A stretch of 64,000 nucleotides of DNA. It comes from Gammaproteobacteria bacterium. Its GTDB lineage: Bacteria; Pseudomonadota; Gammaproteobacteria; Acidiferrobacterales; SZUA-150. The stretch is taken from positions 1-64,000 of the forward strand of contig JAOUOD010000008.1 of NCBI GenBank assembly GCA_029880545.1, given 5' to 3'. The position numbers and the translations under genes were made by a program. The stretch's first letter is position 1. Every line of letters starts with the position of its first letter. Below the pieces are notes generated by a model, which ran no database searches, was not told the origin of the DNA, and saw only the letters and a program-made list of their open reading frames with translations. This document shows, one piece after another, positions 33,001 to 40,276 of this stretch.

Positions 33001-34355
33001 ATGTACTCGGTACTGATGCGCAACGCGACATGGCCCAGGCGAGTATTCATTACAGCCAGGATAGCTACACCGTCAACGGCGGTTTACGCCGGGCAGCGGA
33101 TGAAGATGGTTCCGGTGTCGAGCGGGAATCAGAACAGCTAACCCTGGGAGGCGCCTACTTTTTCCTGAACAAGCGTGCCAGTGTCCGCGCCAATGCTGAA
33201 GTCGGCCTGGGTGATAATGCCGAGGCCAATCCGGATTATCCAAGTCGCTATGTACTGGGTGGTGATTATCGAATTACCCAGGCAACCCGCTTGTTCCTTG
33301 AGCAGGAGTGGACACGAGGCTTGCAGCAGGATACCGAGGCCACGCGGGCCGGGTTCGAAACCAGCCCGTGGCAGGGAGCCGCAGTCCGCAGCGATGTTGG
33401 CAACCGGTACAGTGAATCGGGTGCACGTACCTACAGCAGCCTTGGTCTGAAGCAGGCGTTCAGGTTAAGCGACCACATCAGTCTCGACCTGGGCTATGAC
33501 CGGCGCAAGACCTTGCGTGAACCGGGTGATACTCCATTCAATGTTAACGTGCCACCGGCCAATGGTACGCTGGATAACGATTACAGTGCCGTGTCGGCGG
33601 GTATGACCTACAAGGCCGAGCTCTGGTCTGCCACCGCGCGTGCCGAGGGTCGTGCATCCGACAAGGAAGACAAGAACACGGTGTTGTTTGGTTTTTACCG
33701 GGAGAATCGTCAGGGCGTTGGTTTTGCTGCCCGTTACAACTGGTTTGCCCGCGAAGAAGCCAGTGGCGTTGAGGAATCCCGGATGACAGCCGAGTTGTCG
33801 CTGGCCTGGCGCCCCGCGGACAGCTACTGGAACGTACTGGACAAGCTCAAGGCAGTTGATAATGACCGGGTTGATGACGGCGCTGAAACGTTGGGCCGCA
33901 AGTATGTGAATAACCTTAACCTCAATTACCTTGTCGGTCGTCGTGGACAGCTTGCGCTGCACTGGGGCTACAAGCAGGTTGTCGATAGTTTTGATAATGA
34001 TGAATATGAGGGCGTTACCCAGGCGGGTGGTCTTGAGTATCGTCATGACCTGAACAGCTGGTGGGATATTGGTGTCCAGGGTGCGATGACGGAAGTCGCC
34101 GCGGCAAACAACCAGCGGTATTCATACGGTATCTCCACCGGCTTCAATGTCATGCGCGGCGTCTGGCTGAGCCTGGGCTACAACAAGGAAGGATTTGAGG
34201 ATCGCGACTTCAGCACCGCCGGGTATGCGGTTGCCGGTCCCTACCTCAAGTTCCGTATGAGTTTTGATCATTACTCCAGTCGCCGGGTCATGGCCTGGTG
34301 GGAGAAAGATGAGCGGGTCCATCCCGGAAACGCGGGGCCGGTGATTCAGCCCTGA
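27048..34355 (+). CDS. Giant surface protein: DUF11 modules, three OmpA-like domains, beta-rich C-terminus
   Basis: The protein has up to 2435 residues. From the GTG at 27048 there are 60 extra residues before a normal signal peptide that begins at the ATG at 27228 (MRRVYKQAVLIMLLLPGAVAHA); the shorter form may be the real one. Domains by residue of the long form: the shared GTSINNTASASYSVGG module at about 85-105; DUF11 at about 425-530; OmpA-like 1 at about 705-825; an SdrB/carboxypeptidase-regulatory-like module near 865-900; OmpA-like 2 at about 1084-1200; OmpA-like 3 at about 1219-1330; and a long C-terminal region of amphipathic strands from about 1620, probably a beta-barrel. Each OmpA domain has the GHTDN/GHADN/GHTDT motif and an NRRVE ending. 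It probably spans or is tied to the outer membrane and binds peptidoglycan while holding the DUF11 subunits. No close named family is recognised. Confidence 0.8.
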   Translation: MVTGVNRILQRMRYQAAAMRLVVARACDSARDRIFSNKLICRYWPEATRPVRLFVDSVARMRRVYKQAVLIMLLLPGAVAHAVAPGTSINNTASASYSVGGVPGFTGSSNTDSITTTIALTPATIEFYQYNTAAPTLTTTQAITSSYADGSAAGAMVVMANPDYSIPGAGPTPLDVANPVPLSLAVTYHTGEPVFVMLTDSNRNIDRASRDIVRVSLSVSATGDAELIEFNETGLDTGVFVGYIQSTSVAATVYDGQLTVAENQNIDAAYTDIYDTTDNAAAQVLVDPFGIVFDSTTGTPVNGAIVRIVDAATGLDAVVYGDDGISIYPSTVTTGSTAADSSGTLYTFPPGGYRFPLMAPGTYRFEVTPPTGYSVPSTVPEAVLQALPGAPFAIDANASYLNNFVLNAGPALNVDIPADPSGNGLFLTMTVSKQKVSIGEFVRYTLVLTNNSTTTVSAATVIDNYLPRGLRYHGNSARLNNIAVPDPVITGDGRNLLFTIGDMAPLESVTLNFVAAVDAEADGKRLDNSARASNVAAQQSNLASVPVTVVQELLNTRSHVLGRVMSGNCAAEPVRHGSVDMRLQSEVYGDVIDYVVTLSGNTVPITGASLVLKPAQPLAVLPGSISMEGSDTLQVENIADGVRIILGDPGQQWNRVVRLRARLDDAEPGTYSLDAKLQFNTAAAQNVTVTAVNTVLREKSTGERKSLVTLSEYEKIRIEPSLAGQIELNTLIKEIKGRTVKRVRIMGHTDNVSSGMEAATGLDDNYELSLERAKAAARHLRKYLEFDVSRLQVQGFGPDMPVADNATAAGRRSNRRVEVEIITTHNKTEYQNTALRGDSGLRRAATETLPPEKTDAVLGGELKGVAGVRIVTEQGIYAVTDRDGLYHIEGLRPGTHVLQVDEASLPDDLEVMLCEENTRFAGSGNSRFVDLQGGSLWRSDFYLKKKDPLKAKLDVQMRSELDDALAHFTVDVSGLPFDYRNASVMLVVPDELKYVDGSLFVDNKLQPDPKIENGVFSVWLGNHVQEAWAHQVRFSTRAAGTRENSEIVTRAVAMFQDAGGSRFRTPYAENSLLHTPGEATQQQFIFRPRFSSARAELKQTDRIRLDRIIGQFKAADVVHIRVVGHADNIPLKGKALDQWGDNTALSRARAAAVADYIKQQLKLVDGQMSVDALGDSQPIADNDTQEGRAINRRVELFVRTRQENEAGIWKQVTKDNCPVYITAQYELDEDNLGKVDDLAKTMSGQRIRRIRVVGHTDTRQMTKVGRQALKDNYELSRLRAEGVAVRLRDRLGLDPNQVLIEVLGPAQPLADNSSQTGRAQNRRVEVFVEHVDMKDMAQQKPDWKLVRADSGVQSVKLERDVSVSVTGIPEAPGVVANVYGDIDEAWLQKAVPGIDWLAPQPGFMPAIPSVRVAIKHANGQAVELSLNGKPVSALNRDTGIKDVSRGIEISRWRGVDLQRGDNRMTAIVRDAAGNIISTLERTLKYVDEVARAIYVQDYSRTVANGRDDIIVALRLLDHSGQPVRPGVTGRFTVSEPFVARSLADELKHNPVTLTSDTAPAYVVAGDGIAMIRIKPTTQSGKLSVRLNLGNDRQQDVDVWVAPAQRDWVLVGLAEGTAGYRTLEGNMTALEEIQAEEGYYDDGRLAFYAKGSIKGEWLLTAAYDSAKQKDTPDAVLHGLVEPDQYYTLYGDGAERRHDAASTSKLYVKLERRQFYALFGDYTTGMTVTELSRYSRSMTGLKSEYNGEKFSYNVFVSETETGFVKDEIRGDGTSGLYRLSRQNIVANSDKVVIETRDRFNSHVVLNRQNMARFLDYNIDPVAGTLYFRQPVFTQDSAFNPVYIVIDYEVETGGDSSVVAGGRAAVKMLEGGIEIGASAVHEGIEGAEANLSGIDATIQLGEHSRLRAEAATTDQQQPAGKREGDAWMAEYEYADEKLNARLYMREQDEGFGLGQQPGTETGTRKLGAAGRYALDDAISIQAELRHEDVLGTDAQRDMAQASIHYSQDSYTVNGGLRRAADEDGSGVERESEQLTLGGAYFFLNKRASVRANAEVGLGDNAEANPDYPSRYVLGGDYRITQATRLFLEQEWTRGLQQDTEATRAGFETSPWQGAAVRSDVGNRYSESGARTYSSLGLKQAFRLSDHISLDLGYDRRKTLREPGDTPFNVNVPPANGTLDNDYSAVSAGMTYKAELWSATARAEGRASDKEDKNTVLFGFYRENRQGVGFAARYNWFAREEASGVEESRMTAELSLAWRPADSYWNVLDKLKAVDNDRVDDGAETLGRKYVNNLNLNYLVGRRGQLALHWGYKQVVDSFDNDEYEGVTQAGGLEYRHDLNSWWDIGVQGAMTEVAAANNQRYSYGISTGFNVMRGVWLSLGYNKEGFEDRDFSTAGYAVAGPYLKFRMSFDHYSSRRVMAWWEKDERVHPGNAGPVIQP

Positions 34356-34364
34356 TCCGAAGGT

Positions 34365-35189
34365 TCAGTCGTCAGCACACTTGCTGTATGTGCCGTTGTC
34401 AAAGCGGCTGCGGAAGCTGCCCCCTGAATGTTGCTTGAACCTCAGGGCGCCATCGTTCAGACCGGCCTTGTACGTCAAATTGTCCAGGTAAATCGTATCG
34501 CAATCGTTTTTGCCACGCTCCAGTGTCGCCTGGAGCATGACGTATTCCGCATCGTTACTGTTGCCGGAGAGACTGGTTGAAATGATTGCATGCCCATAGT
34601 TGTTGTAGACACTGAACAGCCACAGGTATTGCGCCAGGAACTCGAGCCTGCCAGGCTGTACCGGTAAGGTGCCGAGGTTGCCGGCATCACCGGCGGCAGT
34701 GTCAAGCGTAGCGCGATTGACAAAACTGCATTTGAATACCCGGGCATGCTCAATGACATTGCTGTCATTGTCATTGACCCGGATGACTTCGTAATATTCT
34801 TCTGTTTCGTTCACGGCCTGGAATGCCCGGTAAACGGCGCGGTACGCTGCTGCTGTTTCGGACCAGCCGGTGACAACATCCGTGCTGTTGCTGCAAAGCT
34901 CATAACCCCGGGATGTTGTTCTCAGCGATGGCGCTACAATATCCTGGCTGCTGATGTGATAGATGACATGGTAGTTCTCGTCGTCGAATGATTCCTGGTG
35001 AAATCCTTCCGGTGTACGTTGATCAAAATAGACAGCTCTCATAATGGCATCATGGTCAACGCTGTCTTCTGCAACCGGGTTGGTGCTGCCACTGCAGGAC
35101 ATTCCCAGGGTGGCGCAGGCAACGGCAGTCCACAGCAGGCGTCGACCTGCATTCGGGCTTGTGGCGGAAGTTTCAGCTGTCGCTTTCAT
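34365..35189 (-). CDS. Orphan putative lipoprotein
   Basis: The protein has 274 residues from the ATG at 35189; a TTG at 35195 is an alternative. The N-terminal hydrophobic stretch LLWTAVACATLGMSC gives a lipobox-like LGMSC with a modifiable Cys, followed by a polar linker. The mature part is soluble, aromatic-rich and has about four further cysteines (CSNS, FKCSF, NDCDT, SKCADD) that could pair in the periplasm. I do not recognise a family. It is convergent with the giant gene (9 bp apart) and ends the DUF11 block. A link to that system is possible but unproven. Confidence 0.65.
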   Translation of the reverse strand: MKATAETSATSPNAGRRLLWTAVACATLGMSCSGSTNPVAEDSVDHDAIMRAVYFDQRTPEGFHQESFDDENYHVIYHISSQDIVAPSLRTTSRGYELCSNSTDVVTGWSETAAAYRAVYRAFQAVNETEEYYEVIRVNDNDSNVIEHARVFKCSFVNRATLDTAAGDAGNLGTLPVQPGRLEFLAQYLWLFSVYNNYGHAIISTSLSGNSNDAEYVMLQATLERGKNDCDTIYLDNLTYKAGLNDGALRFKQHSGGSFRSRFDNGTYSKCADD

Positions 35190-35264
35190 CGTCAACCATA
35201 TCGGCTGACGTATCCGGATACTTGAAGCCGGAAAGATGGATCAGGATGTCAAAAATATGACGGT

Positions 35265-35756
35265 TTAACGTGTGAGAGTGTCAATTGCACCGGCAAATTG
35301 TTGTTGTCGCCATGCTTCGTACACCACTACGGCGACGGTGTTTGACAGGTTCAGGCTGCGACTGCCGGGCAGCATGGGCAGCCGTGCCAGTTGTCCAGGT
35401 GACAATGTGGCCAGCAGCGTGTCGGGTAGTCCGCGGGTTTCCGGGCCAAACAAAAGGAAATCGTCGGGCAGGTAGGACTTGCTGCTGTAGGCTTCCGTTG
35501 CCTTGGTGCTGAAGGCGATCAGTCGTGCTGACGGGTTGTCGGCAAGACACTGATCAACAAAACCTTTGTAGTCAGGATAACGCAGAACATCCGCGTATTC
35601 GTGGTAATCCAGCCCCGCCCTTCGCAAGGCTTTTTCTTCCAGGCTGAAACCCAGTGGTTCAACCAGGTGCAGCCGGCATCCGGTATTGGCGCAGAGTCGG
35701 ATGATGTTCCCGGTATTGGGCGGAATCTCGGGTTCATACAGGACAATGTTAAACAT
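35265..35756 (-). CDS. trmL: tRNA (cytidine(34)-2'-O)-methyltransferase
   Basis: This SPOUT-class enzyme methylates the 2'-O of the wobble base in certain tRNA-Leu species. From the ATG at 35756 (MFNIVLYEPEIPPNTGNIIRLCANTG) the protein has 163 residues, the usual size. Upstream residues in the open frame are not needed. The SAM-binding trefoil-knot region is clear: LLFGPETRGLP, then LPMLPGSRSLNLSNTVAVVVYEAWRQ. It is often next to secB-gpsA in gammaproteobacteria; here the DUF11 block lies between. Confidence 0.95.
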   Translation of the reverse strand: MFNIVLYEPEIPPNTGNIIRLCANTGCRLHLVEPLGFSLEEKALRRAGLDYHEYADVLRYPDYKGFVDQCLADNPSARLIAFSTKATEAYSSKSYLPDDFLLFGPETRGLPDTLLATLSPGQLARLPMLPGSRSLNLSNTVAVVVYEAWRQQQFAGAIDTLTR

Positions 35757-35774
35757 TGATTCTACACACCTTTG

Positions 35775-35791
35775 CTGGCCTGTTCCTTGCA
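35775..35791 (+). promoter_or_regulatory. Possible sigma-54 promoter for the pilus operon
   Basis: CTGGCCTGTTCCTTGCA has the -24 GG (35777-35778) and -12 GC (35789-35790) separated by exactly 10 bases and a good TTGCA. The -24 element is TGGCCT instead of TGGCAC. It lies in the divergent trmL-mshE gap, about 100 bp before the mshE ATG. Type IV pilin genes are often sigma-54 dependent, which adds some weight. Confidence 0.45.
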
Positions 35792-35890
35792 AATTCAGAA
35801 CGGTGATGCGTGCAAGACGAATAAAGAAATTACATTGAATCGCCGATATTAATACAGATATCCGCTGGAGATAAAGCAGGGAACAAAATC

Positions 35891-37615
35891 ATGGAATTGG
35901 CAGCCGCGCAGCGGCCAAAGAAGATTCGAATTGGTGACATGTTGATATCGGAAGGCGTAATCACTTCCGAGCAGCTCGACATGGCGTTGTCGGATCAGAA
36001 GAGGACCGGCAAAAAGCTGGGTGCTGTGCTTGTTGAAAATGGATACGTGGATGAATCGCGCCTGCTTAACCTGTTGGCACAACAGCTAAACATCCCCTTC
36101 GTCGACCTGAAGCGGTTTCCCTATAAGCCTGAAACCATAAAGATCCTCCCCGAAACCCATGCTCGCCGGTTCCGTGCTATTGCACTTGAAGACCGGGGCC
36201 AGTCATTGTTGATTGGCATGGCTGATCCGACAAACCTGTTCTCCTACGATGAGCTGTCCCGGGTTCTGCGAAAACCGATAGAGCTGGCCGTGGTCCGGGA
36301 AGCTGATCTTCTGGACATAATCGATCAGATGTATCGCCGTACAGATGAAATTAGCGGCATTGCGGCTGAAATGGAACAGGCGCTGGCGACAACGGAAGAC
36401 ATTGCGCTCGACCAGCTCGAAACCACAGGAAATGCTGCTGACGCGCCCGTGGTGCGTTTGCTGAAGTCCGTACTGGAAGATGCGGTCCAGGTTAATGCAT
36501 CGGATATTCATATTGAACCGGGTGAGCGCGATTTGCGAATTCGCTTTCGCCAGGATGGCGTGTTGCGCGTACAAACATCCGCGGATCGCCGCATAGCCAG
36601 CGCCCTGGTGTCGCGCGTCAAGCTGATGGCCGGAATGGACATTTCTGAAAAGCGGTTACCGCAGGATGGCCGGTTCCAGATGCGAGTGCGGGAAAAGACC
36701 ATTGATATACGACTATCAACAGTACCGACGCAGAATGGCGAATCGGTCGTCATGCGGCTGTTGAACCAGTCCAGCGGCATGCTCAGCCTGAGTCACCTGG
36801 GTTTGCCGGACGGGTCACTGAAACGATTCAAGCGTTTGATCAGTGCGCCCTACGGTATGGTGTTGGTCACCGGCCCGACCGGTAGTGGCAAGACAACCAG
36901 TCTTTACGCGGCTTTGCAGGAACTGAATCGTACCGAGGCAAAGATTATTACCGTTGAGGATCCTGTTGAATACAGGTTACCCGGGATCACCCAGGTCCAG
37001 GTTAACAGCAAGATTGATCTTACCTTTACACGGATACTGAGAACCCTGTTGAGACAGGATCCGGACATCGTGCTGATCGGGGAAATGCGTGATGATGAAA
37101 CCGTGGAAATCGGTTTGCGCGCAGCAATGACCGGCCACCTGGTATTGTCGACACTGCATACCAATGACGCGATATCCACACCGTTGCGACTCGCGGACAT
37201 GGGCGCGGAACCTTTCCTGATTGCATCCTCGCTGCGCGGTGTCGTCGCGCAACGACTGGTTCGAAAAGTGTGCGGAAGTTGCGCCGTGCCGTTCGAACCA
37301 ACAGAAGCCGACAGGCAATTAATTGAATCCAGCCTGGGCAAGATGCCCGGGAACGCCAGTTTCGTCCGTGGTCGAGGTTGTACCCATTGCAACAGTACAG
37401 GCTATCACGGGCGTACACCTGTATTTGAAATACTGGAAATGAATGATGAGCTTGCCAGGGTTATGCAGAAGGGTGACCCCGTTGCTTTTTCGGAAGCCGC
37501 TCATAAGCAGTCCGGTTACCAGAGTCTCAGGGTAGCCGCACTGGAATTGGCTGCGGCCGGGATGACGACACTCGATCAGGTGCGACGAGCCACCTTCGGC
37601 GTAGAGGCGGACTAG
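35891..37615 (+). CDS. mshE: MSHA pilus assembly ATPase MshE (PilB/GspE family)
   Basis: This cytoplasmic hexameric ATPase powers pilus extension. The protein has 574 residues. The N-terminal GspE_N (MshEN) domain has RIGDMLISEGVITSEQLDMAL and LNIPFVDL; MshEN-type domains can bind c-di-GMP. The ATPase core has Walker A GPTGSGKTTS (about 329-338), an Asp box, Walker B LRQDPDIVLIGEMRD and the His box TGHLVLSTLHTND. A zinc-binding CGSC...CTHC set lies near residues 460-497. It is the first gene of the pilus operon and is followed one base later by mshG. Confidence 0.94.
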   Translation: MELAAAQRPKKIRIGDMLISEGVITSEQLDMALSDQKRTGKKLGAVLVENGYVDESRLLNLLAQQLNIPFVDLKRFPYKPETIKILPETHARRFRAIALEDRGQSLLIGMADPTNLFSYDELSRVLRKPIELAVVREADLLDIIDQMYRRTDEISGIAAEMEQALATTEDIALDQLETTGNAADAPVVRLLKSVLEDAVQVNASDIHIEPGERDLRIRFRQDGVLRVQTSADRRIASALVSRVKLMAGMDISEKRLPQDGRFQMRVREKTIDIRLSTVPTQNGESVVMRLLNQSSGMLSLSHLGLPDGSLKRFKRLISAPYGMVLVTGPTGSGKTTSLYAALQELNRTEAKIITVEDPVEYRLPGITQVQVNSKIDLTFTRILRTLLRQDPDIVLIGEMRDDETVEIGLRAAMTGHLVLSTLHTNDAISTPLRLADMGAEPFLIASSLRGVVAQRLVRKVCGSCAVPFEPTEADRQLIESSLGKMPGNASFVRGRGCTHCNSTGYHGRTPVFEILEMNDELARVMQKGDPVAFSEAAHKQSGYQSLRVAALELAAAGMTTLDQVRRATFGVEAD

Positions 37616-37616
37616 A

Positions 37617-38843
37617 ATGGCGCAATTTGCCTATACCGGCCGAAATGTTGACGGCCAACCGGTAAGTGGTCAGACCGAAAGCACGTCTGCCTCGATCCTG
37701 GCGCGGCAATTGATGAGCCAGGGAATTACGCCGGTAAGGATCAGGGAAGCCGGAATGCACATGGACGTTTCTTCGGAAGCACTGCAAAGGATGTTGCGCC
37801 CAAGGGTGCAGATATCCGACCTGATATTCTTTTCGCGCCAGATGTATACCCTGCAAAGATCGGGAGTTCCTATACTCCATGCGTTGGCAGGGCTGCGTGA
37901 CTCGACCAGGAATGAACGCCTGTCCGAGATTATAGGAAAAATATGCGAGTCGCTGGATTCCGGTATGGAATTGTCTGCCGCTATGCGGCAACACAAGGAA
38001 GTATTTTCGCCGCTGTATATCAATCTTATCCAGGTTGGTGAAACCACTGGCAGCCTGGATACTGTATTTCAGCAGCTGGCCCGATACCTTGAAAAGGAAA
38101 AGGAAACGCGCCAACGGATAAAATCAGCGATGCGTTACCCGGTTTTTGTAATCGCCACAATCACTGTCGCAATCGCCATTATAAACCTGTTTGTTATCCC
38201 GGCATTTGCCAAGGTGTACTCCGGATTCAATGCCGAGTTGCCAATGCCAACCAGGATTATTATTGCCACTTCCAATTTTACCGTGACGTACTGGCCGGTC
38301 GTGCTCCTTGTTATCGGCGGACTGGTGACGGCGTGGTTGTGGTTTATCCGCCAGGACTACGGACGTATGTGGTGGGATGAAAGAAAGCTGCACATTCCGG
38401 TTACCGGTCTCATATTGTATGGCGCTGCACTGAGCCGATTTGCAACAAGCATGTCGATGATTATGCGGGCCGGGGTGCCTGTCGTACAGGGTATGGCTGT
38501 AGTCGCCCAGGCCCTCGGCAACAAGTTTATGGAAAGCAAGGTGACATCGATGCGTGCCGGTCTTGAGCGGGGCGAGTCTATTACCCATACGGCAAAACAG
38601 AGCGAAGTCTTTTCGCCTGTTTCCCTGCAAATGTTGCAGGTTGGTGAAGATACCGGGTCGCTGGACGAGCTTATGTCAGATGTTGCCCAGTATTACGATG
38701 ATGAGGTGGACTACGCGCTCAAGAATCTGAGTACCGCGATTGAGCCAATACTGTTATTTGCGGTTGGCGGCCTGGTACTGATGCTGGCACTGGGCGTGTT
38801 CATGCCGATGTGGAATCTGTCCAAGGTAATGGGAGTCGGCTAG
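37617..38843 (+). CDS. mshG: MSHA pilus inner-membrane platform protein MshG (PilC/GspF family)
   Basis: The protein has 408 residues with two GspF-type cytoplasmic domains (beginning FSRQMYTLQRSGVPILHAL and FATSMSMIMRAGVPVVQGM) and three membrane segments, including FVIATITVAIAIINLFVIP and AVGGLVLMLALGVFMP. MLQVGEDTGSLDELM and IQVGETTGSLDTVF are the paired family signatures. It forms the platform on which MshE turns and where pilins assemble. It overlaps the next gene by a TAGTG junction. Confidence 0.95.
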   Translation: MAQFAYTGRNVDGQPVSGQTESTSASILARQLMSQGITPVRIREAGMHMDVSSEALQRMLRPRVQISDLIFFSRQMYTLQRSGVPILHALAGLRDSTRNERLSEIIGKICESLDSGMELSAAMRQHKEVFSPLYINLIQVGETTGSLDTVFQQLARYLEKEKETRQRIKSAMRYPVFVIATITVAIAIINLFVIPAFAKVYSGFNAELPMPTRIIIATSNFTVTYWPVVLLVIGGLVTAWLWFIRQDYGRMWWDERKLHIPVTGLILYGAALSRFATSMSMIMRAGVPVVQGMAVVAQALGNKFMESKVTSMRAGLERGESITHTAKQSEVFSPVSLQMLQVGEDTGSLDELMSDVAQYYDDEVDYALKNLSTAIEPILLFAVGGLVLMLALGVFMPMWNLSKVMGVG

Positions 38844-39349
38844 TGACCCGGAACCTGTACCAACGAGGATTTTCACTGCTGGAACTGGTCGTGGTGATCA
38901 CCGTGGTTGCCGTACTCGCAGGAGTTTTCTTGCGCACTGTTCCCGCATGGCAGGCTCGTGCCGAGGAGGCAGCCATGGAAACCGTGCTGGGTAATCTCAG
39001 AAGCGCACTGAACATAAATGTCGCCGCCCATATCGCGAAGAACGAGACTGGAAAAATAGCACATTTAATTCGTGTTAATCCCATGACCAATCTTGCCGAT
39101 AAACCGGAGAACTATGTAGGAATTGTTACAGACAGCAGCAATGTCGATTCCCGGGTCTGGTATTACGACAATCAATCGAAGGAGCTGGTGTATGTAGTAG
39201 CCAACCATGAAGGATTTGTCGGCGGTGAAGGAAATCCACCGCGAGTCAAATTTGTTATCAAACCGGTCTACGTGGCCTCTTCCCGAAGAGGTCAACTGGC
39301 AGGTTTGAAACTTGTTTCAACCCGGCCATATGGCTGGAATTTTAATTAG
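38843..39349 (+). CDS. Type IV prepilin-like protein (MshB/MshF position)
   Basis: The protein has 168 residues from the GTG at 38843, which overlaps the mshG stop; the upstream in-frame ATG at 38810 would lie inside mshG. The class III signal is RG-FSLLELVVVITVVAVLAG, with cleavage after Gly and Glu at mature position 5, then a hydrophobic helix. The rest is a soluble pseudopilin-like domain ending in PYGWNFN. In Vibrio the genes mshF and mshB stand between mshG and mshA; this single gene takes that place. It is probably a minor pilin. Confidence 0.85.
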   Translation: MTRNLYQRGFSLLELVVVITVVAVLAGVFLRTVPAWQARAEEAAMETVLGNLRSALNINVAAHIAKNETGKIAHLIRVNPMTNLADKPENYVGIVTDSSNVDSRVWYYDNQSKELVYVVANHEGFVGGEGNPPRVKFVIKPVYVASSRRGQLAGLKLVSTRPYGWNFN

Positions 39350-39368
39350 CTAAGACAGGAGTAAACAC

Positions 39369-39740
39369 ATGAAGGGTACACAACAGGGCTTTACCTTGAT
39401 TGAGCTGGTAATCGTTATAGTCATACTGGGAATACTGGCAGCGACCGCGGCACCGAGTTTTGTTGATATCGCACCGGAAGCACAACAGGCAGCCACCGAT
39501 GGTATTGCGGGCGCGCTTAATTCGGCTGCTACTGTAAATTATGGTGTCAGAAAGGCCAATCCTGCCAAGGGCGTCGCTATTGCCAACTGCACTGACGTGG
39601 CCAACGCCATCCAGGGCGGCATGCCGGCCGGCTATACGATTACCGCGGCGGCGATTGCGGCAGATGCCTCGGTCGTGTGTACGGTAACCCGTACAGCCAC
39701 TGGTGAGACCGCAAGCTTTACGGGTCTCGGCGTCAGCTGA
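39369..39740 (+). CDS. mshA: MSHA major pilin-like prepilin (MshA)
   Basis: The protein has 123 residues with a short leader MKGTQQG and the mature start FTLIELVIVIVILGILAATAAPSFVDI, a textbook type IVa pilin helix with Glu5. Two cysteines (NCTDVAN and VVCTVTR) probably form the C-terminal disulfide loop. It is shorter than Vibrio MshA. A strong AGGAG ribosome site lies 10 bases upstream, consistent with high expression. Its position after the minor pilin and before mshC supports the name. Confidence 0.85.
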   Translation: MKGTQQGFTLIELVIVIVILGILAATAAPSFVDIAPEAQQAATDGIAGALNSAATVNYGVRKANPAKGVAIANCTDVANAIQGGMPAGYTITAAAIAADASVVCTVTRTATGETASFTGLGVS

Positions 39741-39769
39741 CAGGTTGACAGTGCAACAGGGATAAGGTT

Positions 39770-40276
39770 GTGCTCAACTCATGTGACAAAAACATTACTG
39801 GATCTCCGGCATGTTATGGCCGGGGATTCAGTATTGTTGAACTGGTACTTGTCATAGTCATTGTCAGCATTCTGGCAGCCGGTGCCGGATTGTTATGGCC
39901 TGGTTCAACCATGAACCTCGATGCGCAGGCACGCCAGCTGGTGTCAGATATTCGCTATACGCAACTCCTGGCCATGATGCGTGGCGAGCGTTTTCGGGTC
40001 GAGTTTAGCCTGAACAGTTACCGGATTACTGACCGCACAGGCGCGACAGTGGTTGCCAACCCCAAGACCGGTGTTGCGCCGGTACCTTTGCCCCCGGGAA
40101 TGACGCTGGCCCCTGATAACCCTTTTATAGTTTACGGGGGAAAAGGTGAGCCTTACGTTGACAGCAATGTTCCAGGAACACCGTTGGCAGTTGTATCTGT
40201 GCTGACGCTGACCCATGGCAGCGAGAGCAGGCAGGTCGCGATCGCACCGGAAACGGGAAGGGTATGGGTGCAATGA
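39770..40276 (+). CDS. mshC: MSHA minor prepilin MshC-like
   Basis: The protein has 168 residues with a GTG start behind GGGATAAGG. The prepilin cleavage site is RG-FSIVELVLVIVIVSILAAG, with Glu5. The leader is long (19 residues). The body resembles GspH/FimT-type minor pilins: LDAQARQLVSDIRYTQLLAMMRGERFRVEF. It overlaps the next prepilin gene. It is probably part of the initiating tip complex of the pilus. Confidence 0.85.
   Translation: MLNSCDKNITGSPACYGRGFSIVELVLVIVIVSILAAGAGLLWPGSTMNLDAQARQLVSDIRYTQLLAMMRGERFRVEFSLNSYRITDRTGATVVANPKTGVAPVPLPPGMTLAPDNPFIVYGGKGEPYVDSNVPGTPLAVVSVLTLTHGSESRQVAIAPETGRVWVQ

Noticed and set aside
32019-33050. 343-residue antisense frame in the giant gene
   Set aside because: Same cause: the plus-strand barrel region is coherent, and the antisense product shows no motif.
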